Assembly: GCA_003105035.1 (NCBI GenBank) | Contig: PQAL01000003.1 | Span: 62,001 to 126,000, forward strand | Direction: 5' to 3' | DNA from: Anaerolineales bacterium | Lineage (GTDB): Bacteria > Chloroflexota > Anaerolineae > Anaerolineales > UBA4823 | DNA length: 64,000 nt | In this document: piece after piece, positions 17,304 to 25,615 of the stretch | Layout of the letters: each line of letters begins with the position of its first letter | Position numbering within the stretch: the stretch's first letter is position 1 | The notes under the pieces: model-generated | What the model was told of the DNA's origin: nothing | Databases searched by the model: none | The model's input: only the letters and a program-made list of their open reading frames with translations | Translations under genes and position numbers: made by a program

Positions 17304-18116
17304 CTACTTGCCAACTCTCATCGGAGCAGGTATATCGATAGCAGAATTGGCGAGGGGAGCGGTAGACATCGCGATTTCCTGGCTGATCTCTCCGGTTGTA
17401 GTAACCATAATTGGACCTATCTCCATCATTCTTTCATGCGTAAGCCGGTACGCTGGTCCAGCGACAGCAATCGACGCAATAGGATGGTGTTCCTGATCAA
17501 AAATCGGCGCAGCCACCGCATTGATTTGTTCCTCTAATTCTCCCTCAGAAATTGCAAAACCAAGCTCTCTCACTGTATTAAGATTATTAGTTAATTCATC
17601 CACTGAGTTCAATGTATGAGGGGTTAATTGAGGAATTCCCCGATCCAGAATTCGTCTAATTTGTTTTTCTGGTAAAAAACCAAGGATAGCCTTTCCAGAG
17701 GCAGTTGCAAATGCTGGAAGCCTTTGTCCAATAGCAGCTGCCAATTTGATGCGGTGGGGACCTTCAAGTATATTAATAAATACAACATCAGTATCATCTA
17801 GTATAGTAAGGTCAATATTTTCCTCGTACATATCGCATAAACGATGCATGAAAGGTACCGCTAAACGACGCAAATCATTTTGCTCCATCGTTAAATATGC
17901 CATCTGAAGCAAGCGAATACCTAGCCGATAGACACCTGTATCTTGATCTCGTTTAATGAAGCGCTTATTCTCTAATGTGGCTAATAATCTGTGTGCTGTG
18001 CTCTTATGAATTCCGACCTGATCGGCAATTTGTGTCATGGTCAATTCCGGAGTTTGGCTGGAGAAACATAAGAGCACATCCAATGCCCGATCCACTGCAC
18101 GTACTGATTCACTCAT
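17304..18116 (-). CDS. IclR-family transcriptional regulator
   Basis: A 270-residue regulator from the ATG at 18116, chosen because GAGGT lies 8 bases upstream; a longer frame to 18182 lacks support. The helix-turn-helix reads MTQIADQVGIHKSTAHRLL (residues ~31-49), followed by the IclR effector domain with TASGKAILGFLP and the typical region IASIAVAGPAYRLT. It is upstream of icd on the same strand and divergent from the MFS gene, so either could be a target. Confidence 0.93.
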   Translation of the reverse strand: MSESVRAVDRALDVLLCFSSQTPELTMTQIADQVGIHKSTAHRLLATLENKRFIKRDQDTGVYRLGIRLLQMAYLTMEQNDLRRLAVPFMHRLCDMYEENIDLTILDDTDVVFINILEGPHRIKLAAAIGQRLPAFATASGKAILGFLPEKQIRRILDRGIPQLTPHTLNSVDELTNNLNTVRELGFAISEGELEEQINAVAAPIFDQEHHPIASIAVAGPAYRLTHERMMEIGPIMVTTTGEISQEIAMSTAPLANSAIDIPAPMRVGK

Positions 18117-18366
18117 AACGAATTTACCTCGCCCGCTAGATAATAATGAAAAAGGAATAAAAATTCTGTGTAGTGATAGCACAGAAGGAAGAAGCTGTCA
18201 AGCGAATAATTCGAATCTATATTTGTCCTATCGTTGATCATATTGATTACCAAAACCTGTCGCTGAACAGAAACCTCAGAGTATCATAACAATAATTAAG
18301 ACACAAAAAACCAATAATCAGTGTAAGATAATCCATTACTACCATCAATTCTATAGGGAATTCAGA

Positions 18367-19602
18367 ATGGTTCAAGCTAAACAAAAATTTCTTGGAGTAA
18401 ATGGCCTGGTTATTTTTATTGCTCTTTTGAGTGCATTCGTACCACTTTCAACTGACCTGTATTTACCCGCTTTACCTGGAATGAGTGCTTATTTTGGCAC
18501 AAGCGCGGACCGGATCAGCTTGACACTAACCACCTTCTTTATCTTTTATGCCCTAGGCACACTGTTTTGGGGACCGCTTAGCGACCGTTATGGGCGCAAA
18601 CCAATACTAATCGCCGGCATGGGATTGTACGTCATCGCAAGTGCTTTATGTGGATTGATGCCGAGTGTAGATGGCTTGATCCTGTGTCGCATTCTCCAGG
18701 CTATTGGAGGTAGTTCTGCTGGAACAGTAGCCACTGCAATTGTGAAAGACGTTTACAGTGGCAAAAAGCGCGAATCAGTTCTAGCAATTGTACAGTCCAT
18801 GGTGCTTATTTCACCCGCCATTGCTCCTGTGTTTGGTGCTTTCTTAATGAAGATCATGTCTTGGCGGGGTATATTTTGGACTCTAACAGGTATTGGAGTA
18901 GTGGCTTTGGTTGGTAGCCTGTTGTTTGAAGAATCCATTGCACAGCGCACCTATGGAATGCTAAATGAAAATTTGGGGCGCTTGGCGAGAGTATTACAAA
19001 ACCGCGGATTCACATATTTATTGCTTCTTTTTTCGCTTGGAGCTATCTCAACCATGGCTTTCATCGCCTCATCAACTTTTATTTACCAAGATGGCTTTAA
19101 TCTTAGTGAACAGACGTATAGTTTTTATTTCGCGCTCAATGCCTTGGGGATGATCGCTGGCCCAATGATTTTTTTATGGCTATCGCGGCGTTTCAATGCT
19201 GTGAGTATTATATGGGCCTGCTTTGCTACTATTGCAACTAGTGGCCTTCTTGTATGTATTCTAGGAAACCTCCAACCGTGGATTTTTGCCCTGTGCATTC
19301 TACCTGCTTCAACCGCAGGTAGTTGCATCCGGCCACCATCATCAAATCTGATGTTGGAGCAACAGAAGGGAGACACAGGAGCAGTATCTTCTTTGATGAG
19401 CTGCGCCGGCCTCCTCATGGGCAGTATTGGGATACAGCTAATCTCATTGCCATGGACAAATACAATCATTGCCTTGGGCATCATAACATTTGGCATTGCT
19501 TTTGTTAGCCTGCTTGCATGGCCTTTTGTGCTCAAGAAAATAATCCAACTGCCTGGCCCTAAAGTACCAGAACTGTACCAATCAGATCTGACCAATTCCT
19601 AA
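18367..19602 (+). CDS. MFS drug-resistance transporter (Bcr/CflA type)
   Basis: A 411-residue inner-membrane protein with about 12 hydrophobic segments. The N-terminal PLSTDLYLPALPGM and the loop 2-3 motif GPLSDRYGRKP identify the Bcr/CflA drug:proton antiporter group; PAIAPVFGAFL is the TM5 motif of the 12-TM exporters. It lies divergent to the IclR regulator across 250 bases. The likely role is efflux of a drug or metabolite; the substrate cannot be read from sequence. Confidence 0.9.
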   Translation: MVQAKQKFLGVNGLVIFIALLSAFVPLSTDLYLPALPGMSAYFGTSADRISLTLTTFFIFYALGTLFWGPLSDRYGRKPILIAGMGLYVIASALCGLMPSVDGLILCRILQAIGGSSAGTVATAIVKDVYSGKKRESVLAIVQSMVLISPAIAPVFGAFLMKIMSWRGIFWTLTGIGVVALVGSLLFEESIAQRTYGMLNENLGRLARVLQNRGFTYLLLLFSLGAISTMAFIASSTFIYQDGFNLSEQTYSFYFALNALGMIAGPMIFLWLSRRFNAVSIIWACFATIATSGLLVCILGNLQPWIFALCILPASTAGSCIRPPSSNLMLEQQKGDTGAVSSLMSCAGLLMGSIGIQLISLPWTNTIIALGIITFGIAFVSLLAWPFVLKKIIQLPGPKVPELYQSDLTNS

Positions 19603-19990
19603 GTACTTCCATCGTTACCATAGAGATCTAGATAGGCATAACCAACTTATTAATAACAGTTTGGTATTCATTGTGTAGTACCGTTGGAAGTAAAAAACAA
19701 TCGGTTAAATATGCCTCTTGGCAGGATTATGGTAAATTGCTGAATGTCCAGCTGTGCATGGTGTTGTTTAAATGCCAATCGACTAATTAAGGATCTCTAG
19801 GAAGGTAGATTAATAGGCTGGAGTTGGATGGATTCGAAACATTGACATCATGAATATCTATAATGAGATCATAATCGTGAAACAATTCAGAAAATTACAC
19901 ATTGCAAGAAAACATGAGAGGTATTCTAGATTCAAAGTGAATTGTTCCTTGTTGTCATGTTTCCCCTCCTTTAATTTATTGACCGCTCTT

Positions 19991-20172
19991 GGCTGGTGTT
20001 AACTGGTAGAAATGTTAAATATAAATCCATTGAAATTCGTCTTTTTTTGTGATATGACTAAAATAACAATAATAGGGAATTAAACTAAAAGACCCGACTT
20101 AAAACGGGCCAAAATGAGAGAAAATCAGCGTTTTTAGGGCTTATTAACCCCTTCATCCCATTTTCAGTGAGC
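19991..20172. repeat. left copy of ~180-base imperfect direct repeat
   Basis: It aligns with 22350-22534. The best-conserved end is the block ACCCCTTCATCCCATTTTCA plus GTGAGC (to 20172). Upstream parts align with small changes, including TAAATCCATTGAAATTC against AATATCCATTGGAATTC. It contains a small hairpin (stem 20093-20096 with 20105-20108). Confidence 0.75.
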
Positions 20173-20219
20173 ATGCATGCACCGAGCGGTCACCTGCTCG
20201 TTCTTTTTGCAGAAGCAAG

Positions 20220-20234
20220 GTGGAGCGGCTCGAA
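20220..20234. repeat. fragment of tRNA-Lys 3' end (left side)
   Basis: GTGGAGCGGCTCGAA matches the complement of the tRNA-Lys T-arm and acceptor start found at 22592-22606. In the left repeat it is separated from the preceding TGAGC (20168-20172) by 47 extra bases. In the right copy the two parts are contiguous. Confidence 0.6.
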
Positions 20235-21045
20235 AGTACTCCCCGTTACCAAGCGGAGAAACGACTCACTGGTAAGATGACAAAAGCCCTCTACTAGTAA
20301 ATCTGTGAACGCTGGTCCTATGGGCCTGTACCCTCTTACCCCTGGGCATATAGGGACGACCAGGATAGGAGCGGGGCAAAGACAAGCCAGACATGGTCGG
20401 AGAGAGTCGGCTATTACCAGATCACGGCTCGCCCTTCCCCCCATACCGCAAAAGACCCGGCATATGATTCCTCCCTCTGGTCAGAGAATCACTCCCTCTC
20501 GCACACACCGTCATCCCCATCTATGCAATGGTGATATTCTCAGGCTGTGTTCCTGGCTTACCAGGCACATGGACCTGGAGGTAAGGGGGGAGGAGCCTAT
20601 AAGATTAGCACGTTAGTCAAAGGCGCTAGCATCCGAGTGAATATCGGGGTCTCTTTTTATGAGGATGAATCATCATCCATGGGCGGTAAACCATGCTACC
20701 GCGCACTTGCTGGCAAACCGTATGCCATCGCACGGAAAAATAGGATGGGGTTTATAGGTCAAATCAGACTTTGTAAACTATTCCAGGCTTATTTGCCAAT
20801 TAATCTAGTGCATTCCCTTCAGCACATAGGCCTCGATGAAATCTTATACCTCGCTGACCTTTCGCCTTTGGCTCGAAGTGTCCTTATTGATTAACGTAGC
20901 CATATTATTCTTGCAATGATTGACCGGTGAAGAATCCCATGATCAAAATGATCTCTGATAATATAAAAGATAGCATAACCTCATCAGCATAAAATACCAC
21001 GAATTATTATACATGGACTATAAATTTTCATGGTAAAATGTATAT

Positions 21046-22197
21046 ATGATTGAAAGACCCGCATATACCACTCAAATCAATGCTGCTCTCAAACGCAGCC
21101 GGATTGTCGCCCTGATCGGCCCCCGCCAAAGCGGAAAAACCACCTTGGCTCGCATGTTCGTATCGAGTAACTCGGTGAATTATTTCGACCTTGAAGATCC
21201 GGTCAGTCTGAGCCGGTTAGAAGAACCAATGACGGCTCTAAGGGATCTGACGGACTTGGTCGTGATTGACGAGATCCAACGTCGCCTTGACCTGCTTCCC
21301 ATCTTAAGGGTACTAGCAGATCGCGACCCACTTCAAGCCAGATTTTTAATCCTGGGCAGTGCCTCACCCGAACTGGTTCGCAATGCCTCCGAGTCATTAG
21401 CTGGTCGCCTGGAAACCATCGCAATCAGTGGTTTTAGTCTGTCTGAGGTAGGTCAAAAAAAACTCGTTCAGCATTGGTTGCGTGGAGGATTTCCCCTCTC
21501 TTACCTGGCAGCCAGTGATGCGGATAGCCAGATTTGGCGTAAGAATTTTTTCCAAACTTTCCTGGAACGTGATTTACCTCAATGGGGTATCCAAATCCCT
21601 TCGCAAACACTCATGCGCTTTTGGACATTGTTGGCTCACTACCACGGTCAGACCTGGAACGCAACGGAAGCCTCCCGTTCATTTGGGGTCAGCAACATGA
21701 CGGTGGGGAGGTACCTGGATATATTAGAGGGTGTGTTCATGATCCGTGTGTTGCGTCCCTGGTATGCCAACATTCATAAACGCCAGATCAAATCGCCAAA
21801 AATCTATTTCCGTGATTCAGGGTTACTTCACACCATGCTGGGGATAAATTCTGAGCTAGATCTCTACACGCATCCCAAAATTGGGGCTTCCTGGGAGGGA
21901 TATGCCATCGAGGAAACTATCAAGAGGTTGCGTCCTGATGAAGTCTATTTTTGGGGCACTCACAATGGAGCAGAGCTAGATATGTTACTCCTTCGAAACG
22001 GCCAACGAATAGGGGTCGAATGCAAACGCAAGGATGCACCCTATCTAACCCCTTCCATGAAAATTGCCATGGAAGACCTTCAACTGGACAAGCTGATTGT
22101 CGTTTATCCGGGTGAGAAAAAATATCCGCTTGCAGATCAGATCGAAGTAGTGCCGCTTATTTATTTTGGAGATACTGCAAATCCCTCTGCCCTCTAG
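21046..22197 (+). CDS. AAA-family ATPase with DUF4143 C-terminal domain
   Basis: A 383-residue protein of a widespread, mostly uncharacterised ATPase family. The AAA domain has Walker A GPRQSGKTT (residues ~24-32) and Walker B LVVIDEIQR (~78-86). The C-terminal DUF4143 part contains ELDMLLLRNGQRIGVECKRK, which has the spacing of a PD-(D/E)xK nuclease-like core (Asp, then ExK). No SD is obvious. The gene stands alone between two copies of a direct repeat linked to tRNA-Lys sequence, suggesting it arrived as part of a small integrated or transposed unit. The function is unknown; related proteins have been discussed in toxin-antitoxin or defence contexts. Confidence 0.85.
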   Translation: MIERPAYTTQINAALKRSRIVALIGPRQSGKTTLARMFVSSNSVNYFDLEDPVSLSRLEEPMTALRDLTDLVVIDEIQRRLDLLPILRVLADRDPLQARFLILGSASPELVRNASESLAGRLETIAISGFSLSEVGQKKLVQHWLRGGFPLSYLAASDADSQIWRKNFFQTFLERDLPQWGIQIPSQTLMRFWTLLAHYHGQTWNATEASRSFGVSNMTVGRYLDILEGVFMIRVLRPWYANIHKRQIKSPKIYFRDSGLLHTMLGINSELDLYTHPKIGASWEGYAIEETIKRLRPDEVYFWGTHNGAELDMLLLRNGQRIGVECKRKDAPYLTPSMKIAMEDLQLDKLIVVYPGEKKYPLADQIEVVPLIYFGDTANPSAL

Positions 22198-22349
22198 CTT
22201 TCGACCACCTAATCTGCATTCGTCTTCCCTCATTTAATTTTGGACCCTGGCTATCCAAATGCTGGATTGCTTGCGGTTGTCTATCATGTCTCTTTGAGGA
22301 ACGCTTATTAATCAGTGTTGATAACGGTTGAGTTATGTTGACAGATGTT

Positions 22350-22534
22350 GACTGGTGTTGACCGGCATAAATGTTATGAAATATCCATTGGAATTCCCCT
22401 CTTTTTTATGAAATACCCAAATCGGTCAAAATGGGGGATTAAACGCAAAAACCTGCTTAAAAGCAGGTCTGGGTGGGAGAAAACGTGCGTTTTTAGGGTG
22501 TTTTTAACCCCTTCATCCCATTTTCAGTGAGCGT
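22350..22534. repeat. right copy of ~180-base imperfect direct repeat
   Basis: Partner of 19991-20172. It is preceded by a run of short TGTTGAC-like units (22316-22362). It holds a 6-bp hairpin (22451-22456 with 22463-22468) at the place of the left copy's hairpin; one stem pair is C:G on the left and T:A on the right. It runs directly into the duplicated tRNA-Lys 3' end. Confidence 0.75.
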
Positions 22535-22547
22535 GGAGCGGCTCGAA
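22526..22547. repeat. 22-base duplicate of the tRNA-Lys 3' end
   Basis: It is identical to 22585-22606, which covers the last 20 bases of the tRNA-Lys gene (T-loop to discriminator) plus 2 flanking bases. Such duplicates are typical of tRNA-targeted integration (att sites), but no integrase gene is visible. Confidence 0.8.
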
Positions 22548-22586
22548 TTTTACACCCCCTGTGGGTGCAGCAACCAAAACAAAAAG

Positions 22587-22658
22587 TGAGCGTGGAGCGG
22601 CTCGAACGCTCAACCAATGGCTTAAAAGGCCACTGCTCTGCCATTGAGCTACACGCCC
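22587..22658 (-). tRNA. tRNA-Lys (anticodon TTT)
   Basis: It folds into a complete 72-base cloverleaf: acceptor GGGCGTG with CACGCTC (one G:U pair), D stem GCTC/GAGC, anticodon stem GTGGC/GCCAT with loop CTTTTAA (anticodon TTT), T stem GAGCG/CGCTC with loop TTCGAGC, discriminator A. No CCA is encoded. A T-rich stretch follows the 3' end. Its 3' end is duplicated downstream at 22526-22547 and in part near 20168-20234. Confidence 0.95.
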
Positions 22659-22672
22659 GTTTTGCGAAAAAC

Positions 22673-22701
22673 ATTCTATCACGCGTGCTCAGCTTCTACA
22701 A
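22673..22701 (-). promoter_or_regulatory. sigma70-like promoter for tRNA-Lys
   Basis: Read on the minus strand, TTGTAG (22696-22701) and TAGAAT (22673-22678) are 17 bases apart. They lie just before the tRNA 5' end at 22658. Position and spacing fit well. Confidence 0.6.
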
Positions 22702-22992
22702 GCTTTGAGTTTTTTACGGTTTTTATGAACAATACGGATATTTACCAAATTACTAACAATGCTTCGGAACCCTGACGAGTATAGGATTATCGGCTAGCAT
22801 GCTTGTTATGCGGTGAAGATATCAGCAGGGATAACCAGTAATGTTGTTTTTTTAATATTTATCGCTATAATGTTGTTATCACAGAAAGCGATTAGATATT
22901 TCCAATAAGGGATAACTACGCGGGGTGAGGTTATAGTAGCGTAAACACCCATATTGCAACAGCTTGTTTTTTGTAAAATGAGGAGGATATCA
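22702..22992. other. A/T-rich intergenic region
   Basis: I see no gene here. It separates the tRNA promoter from the binding-protein gene. It ends in the AGGAGGATAT ribosome-binding site that sets the next start. Confidence 0.4.
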
Positions 22993-24267
22993 ATGATCAG
23001 CAGACCCATATTTAAACGTATGTCATTTTGCGCCTTCACAGTCTTGATTGGCATTGGATGCATAATACTTCTCCTTACCGTTATGAAACCCGCTCAAGCC
23101 ACACCACTCGATAACGCTGGGGACACCCAAGAAATCAGCGGCACAGTCACACTGTGGCATGCGTACGGTCCAGGTAGCACGGAAGAGGCGGCTCTAATGC
23201 AGATCATTTCCAACGCACTGGCCGATAACCAAGATTTAACCATCACAGCCACCTTTATATCATTTTCCGATATATATCGCCTTTATGAAACCGAGGTCAT
23301 TTCAGGTGGTGGTCCCGATATGTTCGTTGCTTCGAATGACTGGCTGGGTCATGAAGCCCGTCTGGGGGTGATCTCCAACCTGGATGACTACCTGCAAGGC
23401 CGCTTGACCGATGTTTATACCACTGCAATCGAAGGTATGAAAGTGGATGGGGAGCTGTACGGAGTGCCCGAGTCATCGAAAGCTGTGGCTCTATACTTTA
23501 ATAAGAGCACAATAACCACACCACTGAACACCACAACCGCCTTGCTGGCTGCAGTGCAGAACGACAAAAAACTCGCCCTCACCACAGATGGTGCTGGTTC
23601 ATACTTTAACTTTGGATTCTTCGGAGCCTTCGGAGGCGAACTGGTGAATGAAAGTGGCAGGTGTATCGCCAAGGAGGGGGGAGTGGCTCCTGCCATGCAA
23701 TACCTGGTAGATCTTGTGAACGCTGGAGCAACGCTCATTACTGATACATGGGGGCAGGGCGGAATGCCTTTTTGTGCCGGTGAGATTGATATGTACATTG
23801 ACGGCATGTGGGATTTGGGAGCACTCCAAGCATGCCTGGGGGATGACCTGGGGTTAACCGTCATACCAGCCGGACCGGAAGATTTCGCTAAACCGATGAC
23901 TGGGATCGATGGTTTTTATGTCAATCCGAACACGACTAACTATACGTCGACGGTCGAGCTGGCATTATTCATGACCAACCAGGAATCAGCCCAAATATAT
24001 GTGGATGTAGCTGGTCATGTGCCTGTCCGCACTGATGTAACGATATCTGATCCATTAGTAGCTACTTTTGCTCTCGCTGCTGAACAAGGTTGGCCGCGCT
24101 ACCAGGGTTCACAGATGAATAATTACTGGAGTCCTTTCGGTGACATGATGACCTGGGTATTGGCAGGAGATGTCTCACCAGAAAAGGGCGTTAGAATGGC
24201 CTGTGATAAGATGAATTGGTTAAACGGCTTTGGTCCACTAACTTTCCTGCCATTCATTAAGAGATAA
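22993..24267 (+). CDS. sugar-type extracellular substrate-binding protein (family 1, MalE-like)
   Basis: A 424-residue exported protein from the ATG at 22993, chosen because AGGAGG lies 7 bases upstream (an earlier ATG at 22954 is less likely). A long hydrophobic signal segment (residues ~10-32) is followed by the start of the fold VTLWHAYGPGSTEEAALMQI. GGGPDMFVASNDWLGHEA, VDGELYGVPESSKAVALYFNK and EIDMYIDGMWDLGAL fit the maltose/oligosaccharide-binding family. No permease or ATPase genes adjoin it, so it is an orphan that must use a transporter encoded elsewhere. Confidence 0.88.
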   Translation: MISRPIFKRMSFCAFTVLIGIGCIILLLTVMKPAQATPLDNAGDTQEISGTVTLWHAYGPGSTEEAALMQIISNALADNQDLTITATFISFSDIYRLYETEVISGGGPDMFVASNDWLGHEARLGVISNLDDYLQGRLTDVYTTAIEGMKVDGELYGVPESSKAVALYFNKSTITTPLNTTTALLAAVQNDKKLALTTDGAGSYFNFGFFGAFGGELVNESGRCIAKEGGVAPAMQYLVDLVNAGATLITDTWGQGGMPFCAGEIDMYIDGMWDLGALQACLGDDLGLTVIPAGPEDFAKPMTGIDGFYVNPNTTNYTSTVELALFMTNQESAQIYVDVAGHVPVRTDVTISDPLVATFALAAEQGWPRYQGSQMNNYWSPFGDMMTWVLAGDVSPEKGVRMACDKMNWLNGFGPLTFLPFIKR

Positions 24268-24297
24268 TTGATATATTAAAGCAGATATAATACTCAC

Positions 24298-24334
24298 CTT
24301 TCACCTGCACCTCCAATCAAGGTGCAGGTGAAGG
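24298..24334 (+). terminator. terminator-like hairpin after binding-protein gene
   Basis: TTCACCTGCACCT pairs with AGGTGCAGGTGAA around a 7-base loop, about 30 bases after the stop. It is followed by CTTTCT, a weak T-rich tail. Confidence 0.65.
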
Positions 24335-24473
24335 CTTTCTGCTCAGCATGAATGGATGGGAATTGCTCTGTTCTAAACCAGGAAACGAAGCAATTGGTGA
24401 CGCGAGCCCTTGACTTTTTTCGTCGCTCTTGTTACTATCCAACTCATCCCCCGTGTTGAAACAGGAGTCAACC

Positions 24474-24800
24474 ATGTCAGAGATCCCCAAGCTGTCCGAA
24501 GCGGTCTTTAGCGCCGAAGTGCTGCAATCTGCACTGCCTGTCGTGGTTGACTTCACCGCTGTATGGTGTAATCCATGCAAGATGCTCGACCCGGTGGTTA
24601 CACAACTGTCTGAAGATTGGATTGGCAAGGTAAAGTTCGTCAAGCTTGATGTAGATGACAATGCCAATCTGGCTGTGCAGTATGGTGTGATGGGAGTTCC
24701 CACATTAATCCTGTTTGTCAACGGTGATCCCGTCCAGAGATTGAGCGGTTACCAATCCAAGGACCGTATCGTATCGAAGTTTGGTTCTTACATCAAATAA
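24474..24800 (+). CDS. trxA: thioredoxin
   Basis: A 108-residue thioredoxin-fold reductase. The start at 24474 is preferred to an upstream in-frame ATG because ACAGGAG is 8 bases before it. The active site is WCNPCK (residues ~32-37), with Asn where most thioredoxins have Gly. The cis-Pro segment is GVPTLILF. Other core features (VVVDFTAVWC, VKFVKLDVDDNANLAVQYGV) are normal. It is probably monocistronic, with a terminator directly after. Confidence 0.93.
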   Translation: MSEIPKLSEAVFSAEVLQSALPVVVDFTAVWCNPCKMLDPVVTQLSEDWIGKVKFVKLDVDDNANLAVQYGVMGVPTLILFVNGDPVQRLSGYQSKDRIVSKFGSYIK

Positions 24801-24818
24801 TCACTTTCCTGATCTTCA

Positions 24819-24847
24819 AACACGGCAGACGTGATGTCTGCCGTGTT
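24819..24847 (+). terminator. rho-independent terminator after thioredoxin
   Basis: The 12-base perfect stem AACACGGCAGAC/GTCTGCCGTGTT around loop GTGAT lies 19 bases after the stop, followed by AATTTAA. Confidence 0.75.
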
Positions 24848-24964
24848 AATTTAAACAGGAGACAAAAAACAAAGCCTATTGCAGGCAATTGCCATAGCAA
24901 CTGTTGCCAATAAAAACCGGGGGGTTCTAAACACTTAAAGGTACAAAAGTCTCCCTGCCTATGC

Positions 24965-25355
24965 TTTATCGATGCACTGCGCGTCCCTGGTTTCCGTATC
25001 ATCCCCCAATGTGAGATGATCATCATAGCCATCGCCCATCAAGCTGAGCATGTCAACGCCGATGAAGTGTTCGGGTTAATCAAAGAACGCACCCAGACGA
25101 TGAATAGCGCTACTGTATATCCCACCCCTGACATGTCGGTCAGCCAGGGAGCTGGCTAGCCGCATCGACCTGGGCGAGGGGAGAATGATCTTCGCCATCG
25201 ATCAGCACGGAGCCCACACCTATTTGGTCCGCCGCTAATGCGGCAGGGTCATGGATGCCAATCCCGATTTACTTATGGAACTCACCAGCCAGCTTCAATC
25301 ACAGCATCGTTTCACTGCTGACCTTCAATACATCCCAGTCCTGGGTTTCTGCCGC
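24965..25355 (+). pseudogene. decayed Fur-family metal regulator gene
   Basis: Joined frames give a full Fur outline. The first frame reads LRVPGFRIIPQCEM, then AEHVNADEVFGLIKER and ATVYPTPDM, and stops at a TAG (25157-25159). A shifted frame continues with SRIDLGEGRMIFAIDQHGAH, hits an in-frame TAA at 25236-25238, and resumes with CGRVMDANPDLL and TADLQYIPVLGFCR. So there is at least one frameshift and two stops, and several conserved residues are changed (ATVYPT for ATVYRT). It directly abuts a CbiO-like fragment. Fur/Zur regulators commonly sit beside such metal-uptake genes. Confidence 0.85.
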
Positions 25356-25363
25356 TCGCACTT

Positions 25364-25555
25364 CGCTCACTCATCCGCCTGTGTCAAGAGCTACCTCTCA
25401 CCATGCTGGTCTCTACCCATAACATACTCGTGGTGCGCGAGATCTTTCCATGCACGATCGACCTGGATAATGGTTGCGTGGTCGCTGATGGGCCCACACA
25501 CGAGCTCATGAATGACCAACGCTTTCTTGAAGCTCACGGCATGGAACGGCCTTAG
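25364..25555 (+). pseudogene. C-terminal fragment of cobalt/nickel ECF-type ATPase (CbiO-like)
   Basis: Frame from 25364 to the TAG at 25553 encodes 63 residues: RSLIRLCQELPLTMLVSTHN (H-loop), then DNGCVVADGPTHELM and EAHGMERP, typical of the end of CbiO-type ATPases. Walker A, signature and Walker B are missing, so it is a remnant. It follows the Fur pseudogene without a gap, suggesting a deletion through a cbiO-containing locus. Confidence 0.8.
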
Positions 25556-25557
25556 AT

Positions 25558-25592
25558 AAAAAAACGGACTGGCACGATGGTTTGCCAGTCCG
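25558..25592 (-). terminator. rho-independent terminator of metK
   Basis: Read on the minus strand: a perfect 10-base stem CGGACTGGCA/TGCCAGTCCG (25565-25574 with 25583-25592) followed by seven T. It lies 24 bases after the metK stop. Confidence 0.9.
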
Positions 25593-25615
25593 TAGAGGAT
25601 TGCTCTAGCTTTCGA

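Larger units (their letters stand above)
19603..21045. other. long intergenic region with degenerate repeats, no convincing gene
   Basis: This 1.44-kb stretch has no open frame with recognisable protein similarity. It contains an imperfect inverted repeat just after the MFS gene (19605-19618 with 19678-19691), the left copy of a ~182-base direct repeat (19991-20172), and a fragment matching the tRNA-Lys 3' end (20220-20234). A GC-richer patch (about 20160-20890) looks like debris of unknown origin. Two frames here (20305-20616 and 20547-20894) are open but have low-complexity, unfamiliar products and no ribosome-binding site. Confidence 0.6.

Noticed and set aside
20200-20290. Possible second tRNA on the minus strand
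   Set aside because: Only a T-arm-like piece is present; acceptor and anticodon stems do not pair.
20305-20894. Two overlapping open frames (20305-20616 and 20547-20894)
   Set aside because: Products show no recognisable domain or normal composition, and there is no ribosome-binding site. The region looks like non-coding debris.
25251-25511. 86-codon open frame in the Fur/CbiO region
   Set aside because: It starts inside the Fur pseudogene and runs out of frame through the CbiO fragment; only its first ~35 residues match the Fur C-terminus.
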